Shown here piece by piece: positions 1 to 7,107 of a stretch of 9,316 bases of DNA (its first letter is position 1; each line of letters begins with the position of its first letter). Origin of the DNA: an uncultured Eubacteriales bacterium (GTDB lineage Bacteria; Bacillota; Clostridia; Christensenellales; CAG-138); contig CACXNN010000060.1 of NCBI GenBank assembly GCA_902768995.1, forward strand, positions 1 through 9,316, in the 5' to 3' direction. The notes beneath the pieces are model-generated. The model saw nothing but the letters and a program-made list of their open reading frames with translations, did no database searches and was not told the DNA's origin. Made by a program: the position numbers and the translations under genes.

Positions 1-1167
1 GATGACGGTACCGGTGACGATCTGGCCGGGGCGGATCCGGCGGATGGAGCTGTCGATGGCCTGCTGGAAGTCCTCAGCGGCGTCCTTCACGGGGGCGGCT
101 GCTTCCTTCACTTCTTCCACGACGGCTGCCACGGTCTCTTCTGCCTTAGCGGCCGCTTCCTCGGCGACCTGCTCAACGGCTTCTTCTGCCTTCTCGATGA
201 CTTCCTCAGCCTTCTCCACGGCAGCGACAACGGGTTCTTCGGCCGCGACTACAGCTTCTTCAACGGCCTTTTCAGTGGTTTCGGCGACAACCTCGGCGGG
301 AGCTTCCGCTTCATTGGTCTCAATCGTCGTCTTTTCGAGTTCGCTCATTCCTTGTATAACCTCCCTAATCATGGGGTCTGGCGTCGATGCGCCTGTGACC
401 AACCCTATTATATCATCCAATTTGAATAATTCAAGAGGAATTTTGCCGATATTTTCTATGATTTTGGTGTCCGCACAGTGCATTTTGCACAAATTCGCCA
501 GGGCGAGGGTGTTGGCGCTGCCGGCGGAACCCAGCACCAGCATCTTGGTGCAGCGCCTGGAAAGGGCCTCCGCCTCCTCCTGTCGGGTGCGGGTGGTGCG
601 GCAGATGGTGTTGTGGACCACCAGATCCGGGACGCGCCGCCGAAGCACGTCTACGATCTCCTCGAAGGTCTTCTCGGACAGGGTGGTCTGGGCCACCAGG
701 CAGCCCTTTTCGCCGGCGGCCGCCGCCTCCGCCTCCGCCGCGCTCTCCAGGATGACGGCCTTGCCGTCCGCCCAGCCGGCGGTGCCGATGACCTCGGGAT
801 GGGTCCGTTTCCCTGCGATGTAGACGGGTACGCCCGATTGGACCGCCGCCCGGACGATGGGATGGATCCGCTCCACGAAGGGGCAGGTGGCGTCCACGGT
901 GCGGATGCCCCGTCGCTCACATTCGTTATACAGGGACGGTGGCGCGCCGTGGGCCCGGACGATCAGGGTGTCCCCCGCTGCAAGGCCCTCCAGGCTGTCC
1001 ACGGGCAGGATGCCCTCGGCCATAAGGTCGTTTACCACGCCCTCGTTGTGGATCAGCTTCCCCCAGGTGTACACCCGGCCCCGCTCCCGGGCCTCCCGCC
1101 GGGCCATATCCACCGCCCGGCGCACGCCGAAGCAGAACCCGGCGTTCTTCGCCACGACGACCCTCAT
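1..1167 (-). CDS. ispH: IspH (HMBPP reductase) fused to ribosomal protein S1; 3' end outside the window
   Basis: The reading frame is open from ATG at 1167 to the window edge (389 codons, no stop). Residues 1-275 are 4-hydroxy-3-methylbut-2-enyl diphosphate reductase, the [4Fe-4S] enzyme that makes IPP and DMAPP in the last step of the MEP pathway. Visible signatures are the three cluster cysteines C12 (GFCFGVRRA), C95 (DATCPFV) and C189 (NTICRTT), active-site H40 (HNEGVV), H73 (RAHG), H123 and E125 (THPEV), and GASTP near 259-263. Residues of about 276-378 form an Ala/Glu/Val/Lys-rich, probably helical linker. From about 379 the PGQIVTGTVI stretch looks like the first strand of an S1 (OB-fold) domain. 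Fusions of IspH to S1 are known in Clostridia. The start overlaps the plsC stop as ATGA and has AGAGG eight bases upstream. Oddity: the usual SSN motif reads SAN (217-219). The number of S1 domains cannot be seen here. Confidence 0.93.
   Translation of the reverse strand, partial: MRVVVAKNAGFCFGVRRAVDMARREARERGRVYTWGKLIHNEGVVNDLMAEGILPVDSLEGLAAGDTLIVRAHGAPPSLYNECERRGIRTVDATCPFVERIHPIVRAAVQSGVPVYIAGKRTHPEVIGTAGWADGKAVILESAAEAEAAAAGEKGCLVAQTTLSEKTFEEIVDVLRRRVPDLVVHNTICRTTRTRQEEAEALSRRCTKMLVLGSAGSANTLALANLCKMHCADTKIIENIGKIPLELFKLDDIIGLVTGASTPDPMIREVIQGMSELEKTTIETNEAEAPAEVVAETTEKAVEEAVVAAEEPVVAAVEKAEEVIEKAEEAVEQVAEEAAAKAEETVAAVVEEVKEAAAPVKDAAEDFQQAIDSSIRRIRPGQIVTGTVI
346..366 (-). promoter_or_regulatory. 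candidate internal ribosome binding site and start codon for free S1
   Basis: Within the ispH-S1 frame, AGGGAGG (minus strand, 360-366) stands 11 bases before ATG at 346-348 (residue M274, beginning MSELEK). This is exactly where the IspH homology ends and the linker of the S1 half begins. It is a plausible Shine-Dalgarno and start, perhaps a relic of an originally separate rpsA gene. Together with the promoter candidate at 407-434 it could produce S1 without IspH. The spacing is slightly long, and AGGGAGG also encodes Arg-Glu, so chance cannot be excluded. Confidence 0.45.
407..434 (-). promoter_or_regulatory. candidate internal sigma-A promoter inside ispH, driving the S1 half
   Basis: On the minus strand, TTGAAT (429-434; four of six matches to the -35 consensus) is followed after 16 bases by a perfect TATAAT (407-412), preceded by TGA to give an extended -10 (TGATATAAT, 407-415). 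The site lies in a conspicuous AT-rich patch (about 380-490) within otherwise GC-rich coding sequence. It would start RNA near 400, about 50 bases before the internal ATG at 348. S1 is normally needed in much larger amounts than IspH, so a separate promoter would make sense. The match is seen directly; activity is inferred. Confidence 0.55.
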
Positions 1168-1790
1168 ACCTTCCGCCTCTGCCGGGGGGGCATCAGCTCC
1201 TCCGTCTCCACCCGGAGGGTGTTGAGGGTGTCCACGATCCTATCGGCCAAAGCGTCCACCGGCTTCTGGCCGGGGCACTCCGCTTTCACCTGCTCGGGGA
1301 TGATCCGCTCCCCCACCACCATCCGAAACTTCAACCGCTTCCAGCTCAGGGGGTCCATGTAGACGGGGATGATGGGCACGTTGGCCCTAAGGGCGATGAA
1401 GGCGGCTCCCTTCTCGAAGGCGTCCATCTCCGTGTACACCGGGGACCGATGGCCCTCGGGGAAGATGCCGAAGGCGTACCCCTCGTTGAGCAGGGCGATG
1501 GCCCGCTTCACCGGCCCCAGATGGGACCCGCCGCCCTCCCCCGCCGGGAGCATGTTGAGGCTCCGGAAGAAGGCGTTGGGCAGGGGCTTCACGAACAGCT
1601 TCTCCAGGGCCATGAACCGGATACCCCGGGGGCTCATGGCGGCGAGGGCCACCGCGTCCGCCAGGGAGAAGTGATTGCACAGGTACATGACCGGTCCCTT
1701 GGACCTGAGCCCCTTCCAGTTCACCACCCTGGGCCGGAAGATGAGGCAGAAGAAGGGCACGATGATGATCTTGCCGAACCAATACAGCAT
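1164..1790 (-). CDS. plsC: 1-acyl-sn-glycerol-3-phosphate acyltransferase (PlsC family)
   Basis: This 208-residue membrane-associated acyltransferase is expected to acylate lysophosphatidic acid to phosphatidic acid in phospholipid synthesis. The family motifs are in order: NH-FSLAD (residues 39-45, the HX4D catalytic motif), a basic and hydrophobic middle part, FPEGHRS (110-116, glycerophosphate binding; the common form is FPEGTRS, so Thr is His here) and VPIIPV (138-143). A hydrophobic N-terminus (about 3-18) probably inserts in or lies on the membrane. The length is typical of the short Gram-positive enzymes. ATG follows the cmk stop directly (TAG ATG) with GGAGG eight bases upstream, inside the end of cmk. 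Its TGA overlaps the ispH start by four bases. The chain length and headgroup preference cannot be read from sequence, so a paralogous acyltransferase role is possible. Confidence 0.9.
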   Translation of the reverse strand: MLYWFGKIIIVPFFCLIFRPRVVNWKGLRSKGPVMYLCNHFSLADAVALAAMSPRGIRFMALEKLFVKPLPNAFFRSLNMLPAGEGGGSHLGPVKRAIALLNEGYAFGIFPEGHRSPVYTEMDAFEKGAAFIALRANVPIIPVYMDPLSWKRLKFRMVVGERIIPEQVKAECPGQKPVDALADRIVDTLNTLRVETEELMPPRQRRKV

Positions 1791-2459
1791 CTACTTCGCC
1801 TCCAATGCGGTGAGGACCGCTTCCACGGCCTCGTCGATGGTCATGTGGGTGGTGTCGATGAGCACGGCGTCCTCCGCCTGCTTCAGGGGGGCGTAGTCCC
1901 GGTGGCTGTCCTGATAGTCCCGGGCCAGGATGTCCTTCAATATGAGCTCATAGTCCGGCGTCTCCCCCTTCTCCTCCAGCTGCCGGACCCGGCGCAGGGC
2001 CCGCTCCTCGGCGGTGGCGGTGACGTAAAACTTGTAGGGTGTCTCGGGGATCACGAAGGTGCCGATCTCCCGGCCGTCCAGGACCGCGTGGGTCACGTGG
2101 GCGATGTCCCGCTGCATGCCCGCCAGCTTGTCCCGGACGCAGCGGAGCTTGCTGATGAGGGACGCGCCCTTGCCGATCTCCTCCTCCCGGAGACGGCCCG
2201 TCACGTCCTCGCCGTTGACCAAAACATGCTGGCCGTCCGGTTCATAGACCACCTTGATGTCCGTCCGGTTCAAAAGCTCGTCCACCTTTTCAGCGTCCGT
2301 CAGGGACACGCCCTCGGAAAGGGCTGAGAGGGCCATGGCCCGGTACATGGCGCCGGTGTCGAGATACGGGAGCCCCAGGCGCTTTGCGATGATCTTGGCG
2401 ATGGTGCTCTTCCCCGCCCCGGCGGGTCCGTCCAGGGCGATGCCGTTGGTAAAGTTCAT
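1791..2459 (-). CDS. cmk: (d)CMP kinase
   Basis: Cytidylate kinase of 222 residues, which phosphorylates CMP and dCMP using ATP in the cytoplasm and recycles CMP from lipid and RNA turnover. It has the P-loop GPAGAGKST (11-19), the DTGAMYRA nucleotide-binding segment (34-41), DGREIGT (128-134; DGRDIGT in many homologues) and the lid and C-terminal segment around ILARDYQDSHRDYAPL (177-192). The length matches the bacterial family. The ATG at 2459 has AGGAGG six bases upstream and overlaps the out-of-frame but genuine TGA of the flavoprotein gene as ATGA. Its own TAG is followed immediately by plsC. The order cmk–plsC–ispH(-S1) is recurrent in Clostridia, and this supports all three assignments. 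Confidence 0.96.
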   Translation of the reverse strand: MNFTNGIALDGPAGAGKSTIAKIIAKRLGLPYLDTGAMYRAMALSALSEGVSLTDAEKVDELLNRTDIKVVYEPDGQHVLVNGEDVTGRLREEEIGKGASLISKLRCVRDKLAGMQRDIAHVTHAVLDGREIGTFVIPETPYKFYVTATAEERALRRVRQLEEKGETPDYELILKDILARDYQDSHRDYAPLKQAEDAVLIDTTHMTIDEAVEAVLTALEAK

Positions 2460-3657
2460 ATGCTGCCTCCTGCCAATGCGCCTGTGGACCAGGCGATCTG
2501 TAAGTTGAAGCCGCCGGTGAAGGCGTCCACGTCCAATATCTCTCCGGCAGCTTGGATTCCAGGGTGGAGGGCTTGACCTCCTTCACGCTGACCCCGCCCC
2601 GGGTGATCACGGCCTCGGAGAAGGGCCGGGCCCCCTTCACGGTCAGGGGCATGCCCTTCAACGCGCTGACCAGGGCCTGCCGCTGCTCCTTGGTGAAGGA
2701 GGAAGCGGGAGCCCAGGGCTGGATGCGGGCCTGGTCGAAGACCGCGTCCAGAAGCCTTGTGGGCAGCACGCCGGAGAAGGCCCCGCCCACGGCCTTTTTG
2801 GGGTTCTCCTGCACCAGGCGCTGGAGCCGGGCGTGGAGCTCCTCCTCCGGGATGGCGGGCTTCAGGTCGATGGAAAGCGCCGTCCCCGCCGGGTCCTCGG
2901 CGATATAGGCGGAACAGGTGAGCACCAACGGGCCCGACACGCCGAAGTGGGTGAGCAGCATCTCTCCCTGCTCGGTATAAATGGTCTTGCCGCCCTTCTT
3001 CGCCGTGAGCCGCACGTTCTTCAGGGTGATGCCGGACAGGGCGAAGGGCCAGCTTTCCACGGTCTCCAAAGGTACCAACGAAGGGTACAGCGGCGTCACC
3101 GTATGCCCCAGGGTCTTCGCCATCTCGAACCCCGCCCCCGTGGAGCCGGTGGACGGGTAGCTCAATCCCCCGGTGGTCAAAATCACCCGATCGAAGGGCT
3201 CCCGGCCCCGGTCCGTGCGGACGCCCCACAGGGTCCCGTCCTCGGTCAAAATCTCCCGCACGTCCGTGTTCAGGCGGATATTGACCCCGGCGACCTTCAG
3301 GGCCCTATCGAGGGCCTTCTGCACGTCGCTGGACTTGTCCGACGCAGGGAACACCCGCTGGCCTCGCTCCACCTTCACCGGGCAGCCGTTCCTTTCCAGA
3401 AAGGCCATCATGTCCCGTTCGTTGAAGGCGGCGTAGGCGCTGTAGAGGAAGCGGGGGTTGCGGATCACGCTCGAGAAAAACCCGTCCCGCCCCCCGTCGT
3501 TGGTCACGTTGCAGCGGCCCTTGCCGGTGATGTACAGTTTCTTGCCCAGCTTCTCGTTCTTTTCCAGGAGGGTGACCCTGTGGCCATTTTGGGCCGCCGC
3601 GACGGCCGCCATCTGGCCCGCCGCCCCGCCGCCGACGACCCCTACGGAAAGGCTCAT
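2456..3657 (-). pseudogene. HI0933-family FAD/NAD(P)-dependent oxidoreductase (BaiN/YhiN-like), frameshifted near the C-terminus
   Basis: Starting at ATG 3657 (GGAGGGG upstream, ATGA overlap with rpiR), the first 370 codons encode an HI0933-type flavoprotein. It has an N-terminal FAD Rossmann motif GGGAAG (9-14) with E32, GKKLYITGKGRCNVTN (38-53), TTGGLSYPSTGSTG (161-174), FGVSGPLVL (238-246) and ITRGGVSVKE (351-360). After ESKL (codon ending at 2548) the frame is lost. The expected ending, AGEILDVDAFTGGFNLQIA and onwards, continues one frame over from 2548 to the TGA at 2456. About six residues normally between these parts are missing, so a deletion of roughly 19 bases fits. The restored stop overlaps the cmk ATG exactly as in the other operon junctions. 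Without correction, the first frame runs on inside cmk to 2290 (455 residues, with 85 unrelated C-terminal residues). The intact protein would have about 406 residues. The substrate is unknown, and an assembly error is possible. Confidence 0.85.
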
Positions 3658-4523
3658 TTCCCGTCCCCTCCGTCGGTGAGATACACCTGATCCCGGTTCC
3701 ACACGTTTTCCAGCTCCCGAAGGTGCTCCTGGACCTCCTTCTCGCTCTGGAGGCCGGCGGCCACGATGATGGCGTTGATGACCGAAAGGGGCGCGGTCAG
3801 GGAGTCGGCGAAGGAGGCCATGTCGGATTTAGCGAGCAGCACCACGTCCGCCATGGCGCCGATGGGCGAATCCAGCTTATCCGTCAGGGCGATGGTCTTG
3901 GCCCCCCGGGACTTGGCGTAGGCCATAGCCTCGGCGGTGCGGGTGCTGTACCGGGGGAAGCTGATGCAGATGAAGGCGTCCCGATCGTCCATGCGGACCA
4001 TGGTCTCCCGCAAATCCTGGATGTTGGCGGAGAAGGTGATCACGTTCCCGCAGATGTAGTCGAGATAGTAGGCGAGGAACATGGCGAGGGGCATGGCGGA
4101 CCGAAGCCCCAGCACGTAGACCTTCCGGGCCTTCAAAATGGTCTCCACCGCCTCCTCGAACTGCCCTTCGTCCGCCATCTCCATGGTGGTGCGGATGGAG
4201 TTCATATCCGTGTTGAGGACGGTCTTGAAAACCTCGTTCTTCTTGATCCCGGAGGCCAGCTGGGCCCGCTGCACGGAGGTCAACCGGCCCAGGACCATCT
4301 CCTGCATCCGATCCTGGAGGGCCGGATACCCGTCCAGCCCCAGGGCGTAGGCGAAGCGGACCACGGTGGATTCGGACACGCCCACGGTCTCGCCCAGCTT
4401 GGCGGCGGTCATAAAGGCCGCCTGCTCGTAGCTGGCGGTGATGAAGTTGGCGATGCGCTGCTGGCCCTTGGACAGGCCCGGCAGCCGCTTTTGGATCTCG
4501 TTCAGCAGATTGTTCATGGTCAT
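3654..4523 (-). CDS. MurR/RpiR-family transcriptional regulator (HTH + SIS domains)
   Basis: A 289-residue cytoplasmic DNA-binding regulator. The N-terminal HTH_6 domain covers about residues 3-80, with the helix-turn-helix around FMTAAKLGETVGVSESTVVRF (37-57). A SIS sugar-phosphate binding fold spans about 125-260, including VYVLGLRSAMPLA (135-147) and SFPRYSTRT (188-196). Such regulators usually sense phosphosugars or amino-sugar metabolites; the ligand here is unknown. The chosen ATG at 4523 overlaps the surE stop (ATGA). A second ATG at 4517 gives better spacing to the upstream AAAGG and a 287-residue product, and either is possible. The TGA overlaps the flavoprotein start by four bases. 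A regulator of this class coupled into a housekeeping operon with no sugar genes nearby is unusual. Confidence 0.9.
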   Translation of the reverse strand: MTMNNLLNEIQKRLPGLSKGQQRIANFITASYEQAAFMTAAKLGETVGVSESTVVRFAYALGLDGYPALQDRMQEMVLGRLTSVQRAQLASGIKKNEVFKTVLNTDMNSIRTTMEMADEGQFEEAVETILKARKVYVLGLRSAMPLAMFLAYYLDYICGNVITFSANIQDLRETMVRMDDRDAFICISFPRYSTRTAEAMAYAKSRGAKTIALTDKLDSPIGAMADVVLLAKSDMASFADSLTAPLSVINAIIVAAGLQSEKEVQEHLRELENVWNRDQVYLTDGGDGK

Positions 4524-5302
4524 ATGCCTTTCAATGGTGCCGTTATGGTCTCTTCCTCCGCCCCGGTCAGGGGGACGGCGCAGTCGTAGCCCAGGGCCGT
4601 CACGGTGGCGTAGCCCCGTTCCAGCCAGTATTCGTCCGTGTCCCGGAACCCGTCGTCGTTGGGGATGCGGCCGCCGCACTCGTAGTAGATCAGGCGACCG
4701 TCCCGTTCCCCTCGCGCCTCGTAGGCCGCCTCGTAGAGCACCTTCCCGAGATGCCCGTAGCGGACCCCCTTCAGCTCGTCGAGGGGCAGGTCCGGCACGT
4801 TGACGCTGTAGTAGCAGCCGAAGGGCAGGGGCCTTCGTTTCAGCAGGTCCAACCCCCGCCGCCCCAGCTTGGCCGCCGTCTCGAAGTGGACGAAGGGCCT
4901 GTCGTGGCGGCCGTCCAGGGACAGGGCCAGGGCGGGATAGCCGTGGACCGCCGCCTCCTGGGCCGCGCTGCAGGTGCCGGAATAGAGCACGTCCGTGCCC
5001 CGGTTGGGCCCCAGGTTGATGCCGGAGATCACCGCGTCGGGCCGGGGGAACAGGCGGCCGAAGCCCAGCCGCGCGCAGTCCACCGGGGTGCCGGACACGG
5101 CGTAGGCCGCCACGTCCGGATGGCCCGGGAAGGTATAGGGCGTGGCGTACAGCTCCGCCCGGATGGTCATGGACGCGCCGGCGGCGCTGCGCTGCCGGTC
5201 CGGGGCGGACACGTACAGGGTGTGATCCCCCGCCAGCTCGCGGATCAGGGCCGCCATGCCCGGGGACGCTATGCCGTCGTCGTTGGTCAGTAAAAGGTTC
5301 AT
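4520..5302 (-). CDS. surE: 5'/3'-nucleotidase SurE
   Basis: A 260-residue SurE family nucleoside monophosphate phosphatase, a divalent-metal dependent cytoplasmic enzyme linked to nucleotide pool clean-up and stationary-phase survival. The metal site is visible as TNDDG (D8, D9), S39 in SAPDRQRSA, and N96 in SGINLGPNRG. SGTPVDC (70-76) and DVLYSGTCSAAQEA (104-117) complete the family signature. The length is normal for bacterial SurE. A longer frame opens at 5356, but homology begins at the ATG at 5302, which has AGGAG about eight bases upstream. It is the first gene of the overlapping cluster. The gap to feoB upstream is 109 bases and contains a weak promoter candidate, so surE may head the operon. 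Confidence 0.94.
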   Translation of the reverse strand: MNLLLTNDDGIASPGMAALIRELAGDHTLYVSAPDRQRSAAGASMTIRAELYATPYTFPGHPDVAAYAVSGTPVDCARLGFGRLFPRPDAVISGINLGPNRGTDVLYSGTCSAAQEAAVHGYPALALSLDGRHDRPFVHFETAAKLGRRGLDLLKRRPLPFGCYYSVNVPDLPLDELKGVRYGHLGKVLYEAAYEARGERDGRLIYYECGGRIPNDDGFRDTDEYWLERGYATVTALGYDCAVPLTGAEEETITAPLKGI

Positions 5303-5327
5303 GGTCCTCTCCTGTATGCTATGGCTT

Positions 5328-5356
5328 ATGTTACTCCAAGTGGGCCCAAAATGCAA
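5328..5356 (-). promoter_or_regulatory. weak candidate promoter for the surE operon
   Basis: On the minus strand, TTGCAT (5351-5356, -35-like) and TAACAT (5328-5333, -10-like, four of six matches) are 17 bases apart and lie 25 bases before the surE start. No terminator with a U-tract was found between feoB and surE, so readthrough from feoB is also possible. The spacing is right, but the match is only moderate. Confidence 0.3.
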
Positions 5357-5411
5357 GAGCGAAAGGGCCGGGCTGCAAAATCATTTTGGATTTTCCAGGA
5401 TTTGACCGCTT

Positions 5412-7106
5412 TTATCGGAGAAACAGGGTCGCAAGATGCAGGAGCCCATGCAAAACGGCCCCCGCCGCCCAGGCGATCAGCACCTGCCGCAGGATCAGCC
5501 GCCCCGTCTCCCGGCCCCCCAGCTCCCCCCGCACGGTCATCAGGGTGCCCAGGCACGGCGGCAGCAGCAGCGCCACCACGCCCAGGACCAAAGCCTGCTG
5601 CCAGGTGAGGGTGAGGCCGTCGCTCATAAACAGGGCCGCCGTGGAGGCCATGGTCTCCTTGGCCGCCGCCCCGGAGAGAAGGATCACCCCCGCCCGCCAG
5701 TCGTTGAGGCCCAGGGGCTTCAGCAGAGGCAGCAGGAGCCGCCCCAAGGCGGAGAGCAGCGTCTCCTCCCCCGCCATAGCCGGATGGAAGGCGGTGTTCA
5801 CATGGGCCGCGCACCATAGGAGGAAGGCCGTGGGCAGCAGGATCAGCCCCGCCCGCCGCAGGAAGTGGTCCACATGCTTCTCCGTTTCCCGGAGGACACT
5901 CGCTAAGCGCGGGAGCCGGAGGGGCGGCAGCTCCAGGTAGAAGGCGCCAGCTGATTTGGCCGGAACTAAGAGGCCGTAAACCATGCCGATCAGTATGCTG
6001 AGACCGTAGAACAGCAGGACGCCCCGGGCGGGCCGATCCCGGAACAGCATGCCCCCCAACAGCAGCAAAAAGGGCAGCCGGGCCGAGCAGGGCACGAAGG
6101 GCATCAGCTGCACCGTGCGCCGCCGCAGACCGTTTTCCGGCAGGGTACGGGTGGCCATGACGGCGGGCACCGAGCACCCGAAGCCCAGCAGCAGCGGCAC
6201 GGCGCAGCGGCCGTCCAGCCCCAGCTTTTTCAGCCACCCGTCCAGCAGAAACGCTGCCCGGGGCAGGTACCCCACGTCCTCCAAAAGGGTCAGGAGCAGA
6301 GACAGGACCGTGATGATGGGCAGGAAGGACAGCACGTACCCAGCGCTGCCCAGTAGCCCCTTCGTCACCGGAGGCAGGTCCAGGGCCGTGCCCGACAGCC
6401 GGTCCCGGGCCCAGGCTGTCAGCATCTCCATGCCGCCGCTGAGCCAGGGCCCCACCCACTGGAAGGTGATGAGGAACACCAGCCCCAGGATCAGGGCGAA
6501 CAGGGGCAGGCCCCACAGGGGATGCAGCAGCAGTTTATCCGCCCCCTGCCGCCGGACGCCGCCCTGTCCGACCACCGCCCGGCCCATGTCTCGGGCCAGG
6601 TGAAAGAGCCCCTGCTGATCGCCGGGCACGGGAAGGCTCGATACCCGCCCCACCAGGGGAAAGTCCAGCCCCTCCCCCGTCCGGGCGCTGATGGGCCACA
6701 CGGGCACCCCCAGCCGCCGGGACAGCTCCCCATGGTCCATGCGGATGCCCTTCTTTCGGGCCTCGTCCGCCATGTTGAGGAGCACCGTCACGGGCCGCCC
6801 CAGGCTCAAAAGCTGGATCGTCAGGGTCAGCCCCCGTACCAGGGCGGTGCTGTCGACGACGTTCAATATGAGGTCCGGGGCCTCGCTTTCTATCGCCTGT
6901 CGGGCCGCCGCCTCGTCCGCCCCGCCGCCGGTGAAGCTGTAGAGTCCCGGCAGGTCCACCAACTCCGCCCCCGTCCCCTTCATCCGGCCCCGGGCGCATG
7001 TCACCGTGACCCCCGCCCGGTTGCCCGTGTGCTCCTGCCGCCCCGTGAGCCGGTTGAACAGGGTGGTCTTGCCGCAGTTGGGCTGCCCCACCAAAAGTAC
7101 CCGCAT
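5412..7106 (-). CDS. feoB: short FeoB-like ferrous iron transporter (G domain + permease)
   Basis: A 564-residue inner-membrane protein with an N-terminal GTPase domain and a FeoB permease core. G-domain motifs: G1 GQPNCGKTT (7-15), switch I GNRAGVTVT (28-36; GNWPGVTVE is usual), G3 DLPGLYS (51-57), G4 NMADEA (111-116), G5 SARTGEG (140-146). Core motifs: LLLGFGCSVPAVMATRTL (305-322), PFVPCSARLP (336-345) and GAAAKETMASTAALF (479-493). About eight or nine hydrophobic segments lie between 198 and 560. FeoB is usually about 650-770 residues. The deficit is mostly between G5 and the first membrane segment (147-195), where the helical GDI domain should be. No feoA or feoC is adjacent. The start is fixed by G1 following at residue 7. 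The ribosome binding site GGGGAGGG lies inside a terminator hairpin. Iron is the likely substrate, but another metal is possible for this divergent form. Confidence 0.88.
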   Translation of the reverse strand: MRVLLVGQPNCGKTTLFNRLTGRQEHTGNRAGVTVTCARGRMKGTGAELVDLPGLYSFTGGGADEAAARQAIESEAPDLILNVVDSTALVRGLTLTIQLLSLGRPVTVLLNMADEARKKGIRMDHGELSRRLGVPVWPISARTGEGLDFPLVGRVSSLPVPGDQQGLFHLARDMGRAVVGQGGVRRQGADKLLLHPLWGLPLFALILGLVFLITFQWVGPWLSGGMEMLTAWARDRLSGTALDLPPVTKGLLGSAGYVLSFLPIITVLSLLLTLLEDVGYLPRAAFLLDGWLKKLGLDGRCAVPLLLGFGCSVPAVMATRTLPENGLRRRTVQLMPFVPCSARLPFLLLLGGMLFRDRPARGVLLFYGLSILIGMVYGLLVPAKSAGAFYLELPPLRLPRLASVLRETEKHVDHFLRRAGLILLPTAFLLWCAAHVNTAFHPAMAGEETLLSALGRLLLPLLKPLGLNDWRAGVILLSGAAAKETMASTAALFMSDGLTLTWQQALVLGVVALLLPPCLGTLMTVRGELGGRETGRLILRQVLIAWAAGAVLHGLLHLATLFLR

Positions 7107-7107
7107 G

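Noticed and set aside
2..823. Plus-strand open frame rich in Ser/Ala/Thr at the left edge.
   Set aside because: It is the antisense of the ispH-S1 linker. The Ser/Ala repeats are the mirror of the Ala/Glu-rich codons, and the minus-strand frame carries clear IspH motifs.
1184..1190. Run of seven C residues (minus strand) near the end of plsC as a frameshift site.
   Set aside because: The frame through it reaches a TGA that overlaps the ispH start in the same ATGA manner as the other junctions, so it appears intact.
2290..2455. C-terminal extension of the flavoprotein into cmk as a real overlapping coding region.
   Set aside because: The extra 85 residues are Arg/His/Pro-rich with no family similarity and arise only from the frame lost at 2548.
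5355..5400. Possible terminator after feoB from GGCCC/GGGCC and CAAAAT/ATTTTG inverted repeats.
   Set aside because: The first has a long loop and no U-tract; the second is a short AT palindrome with no GC stem.
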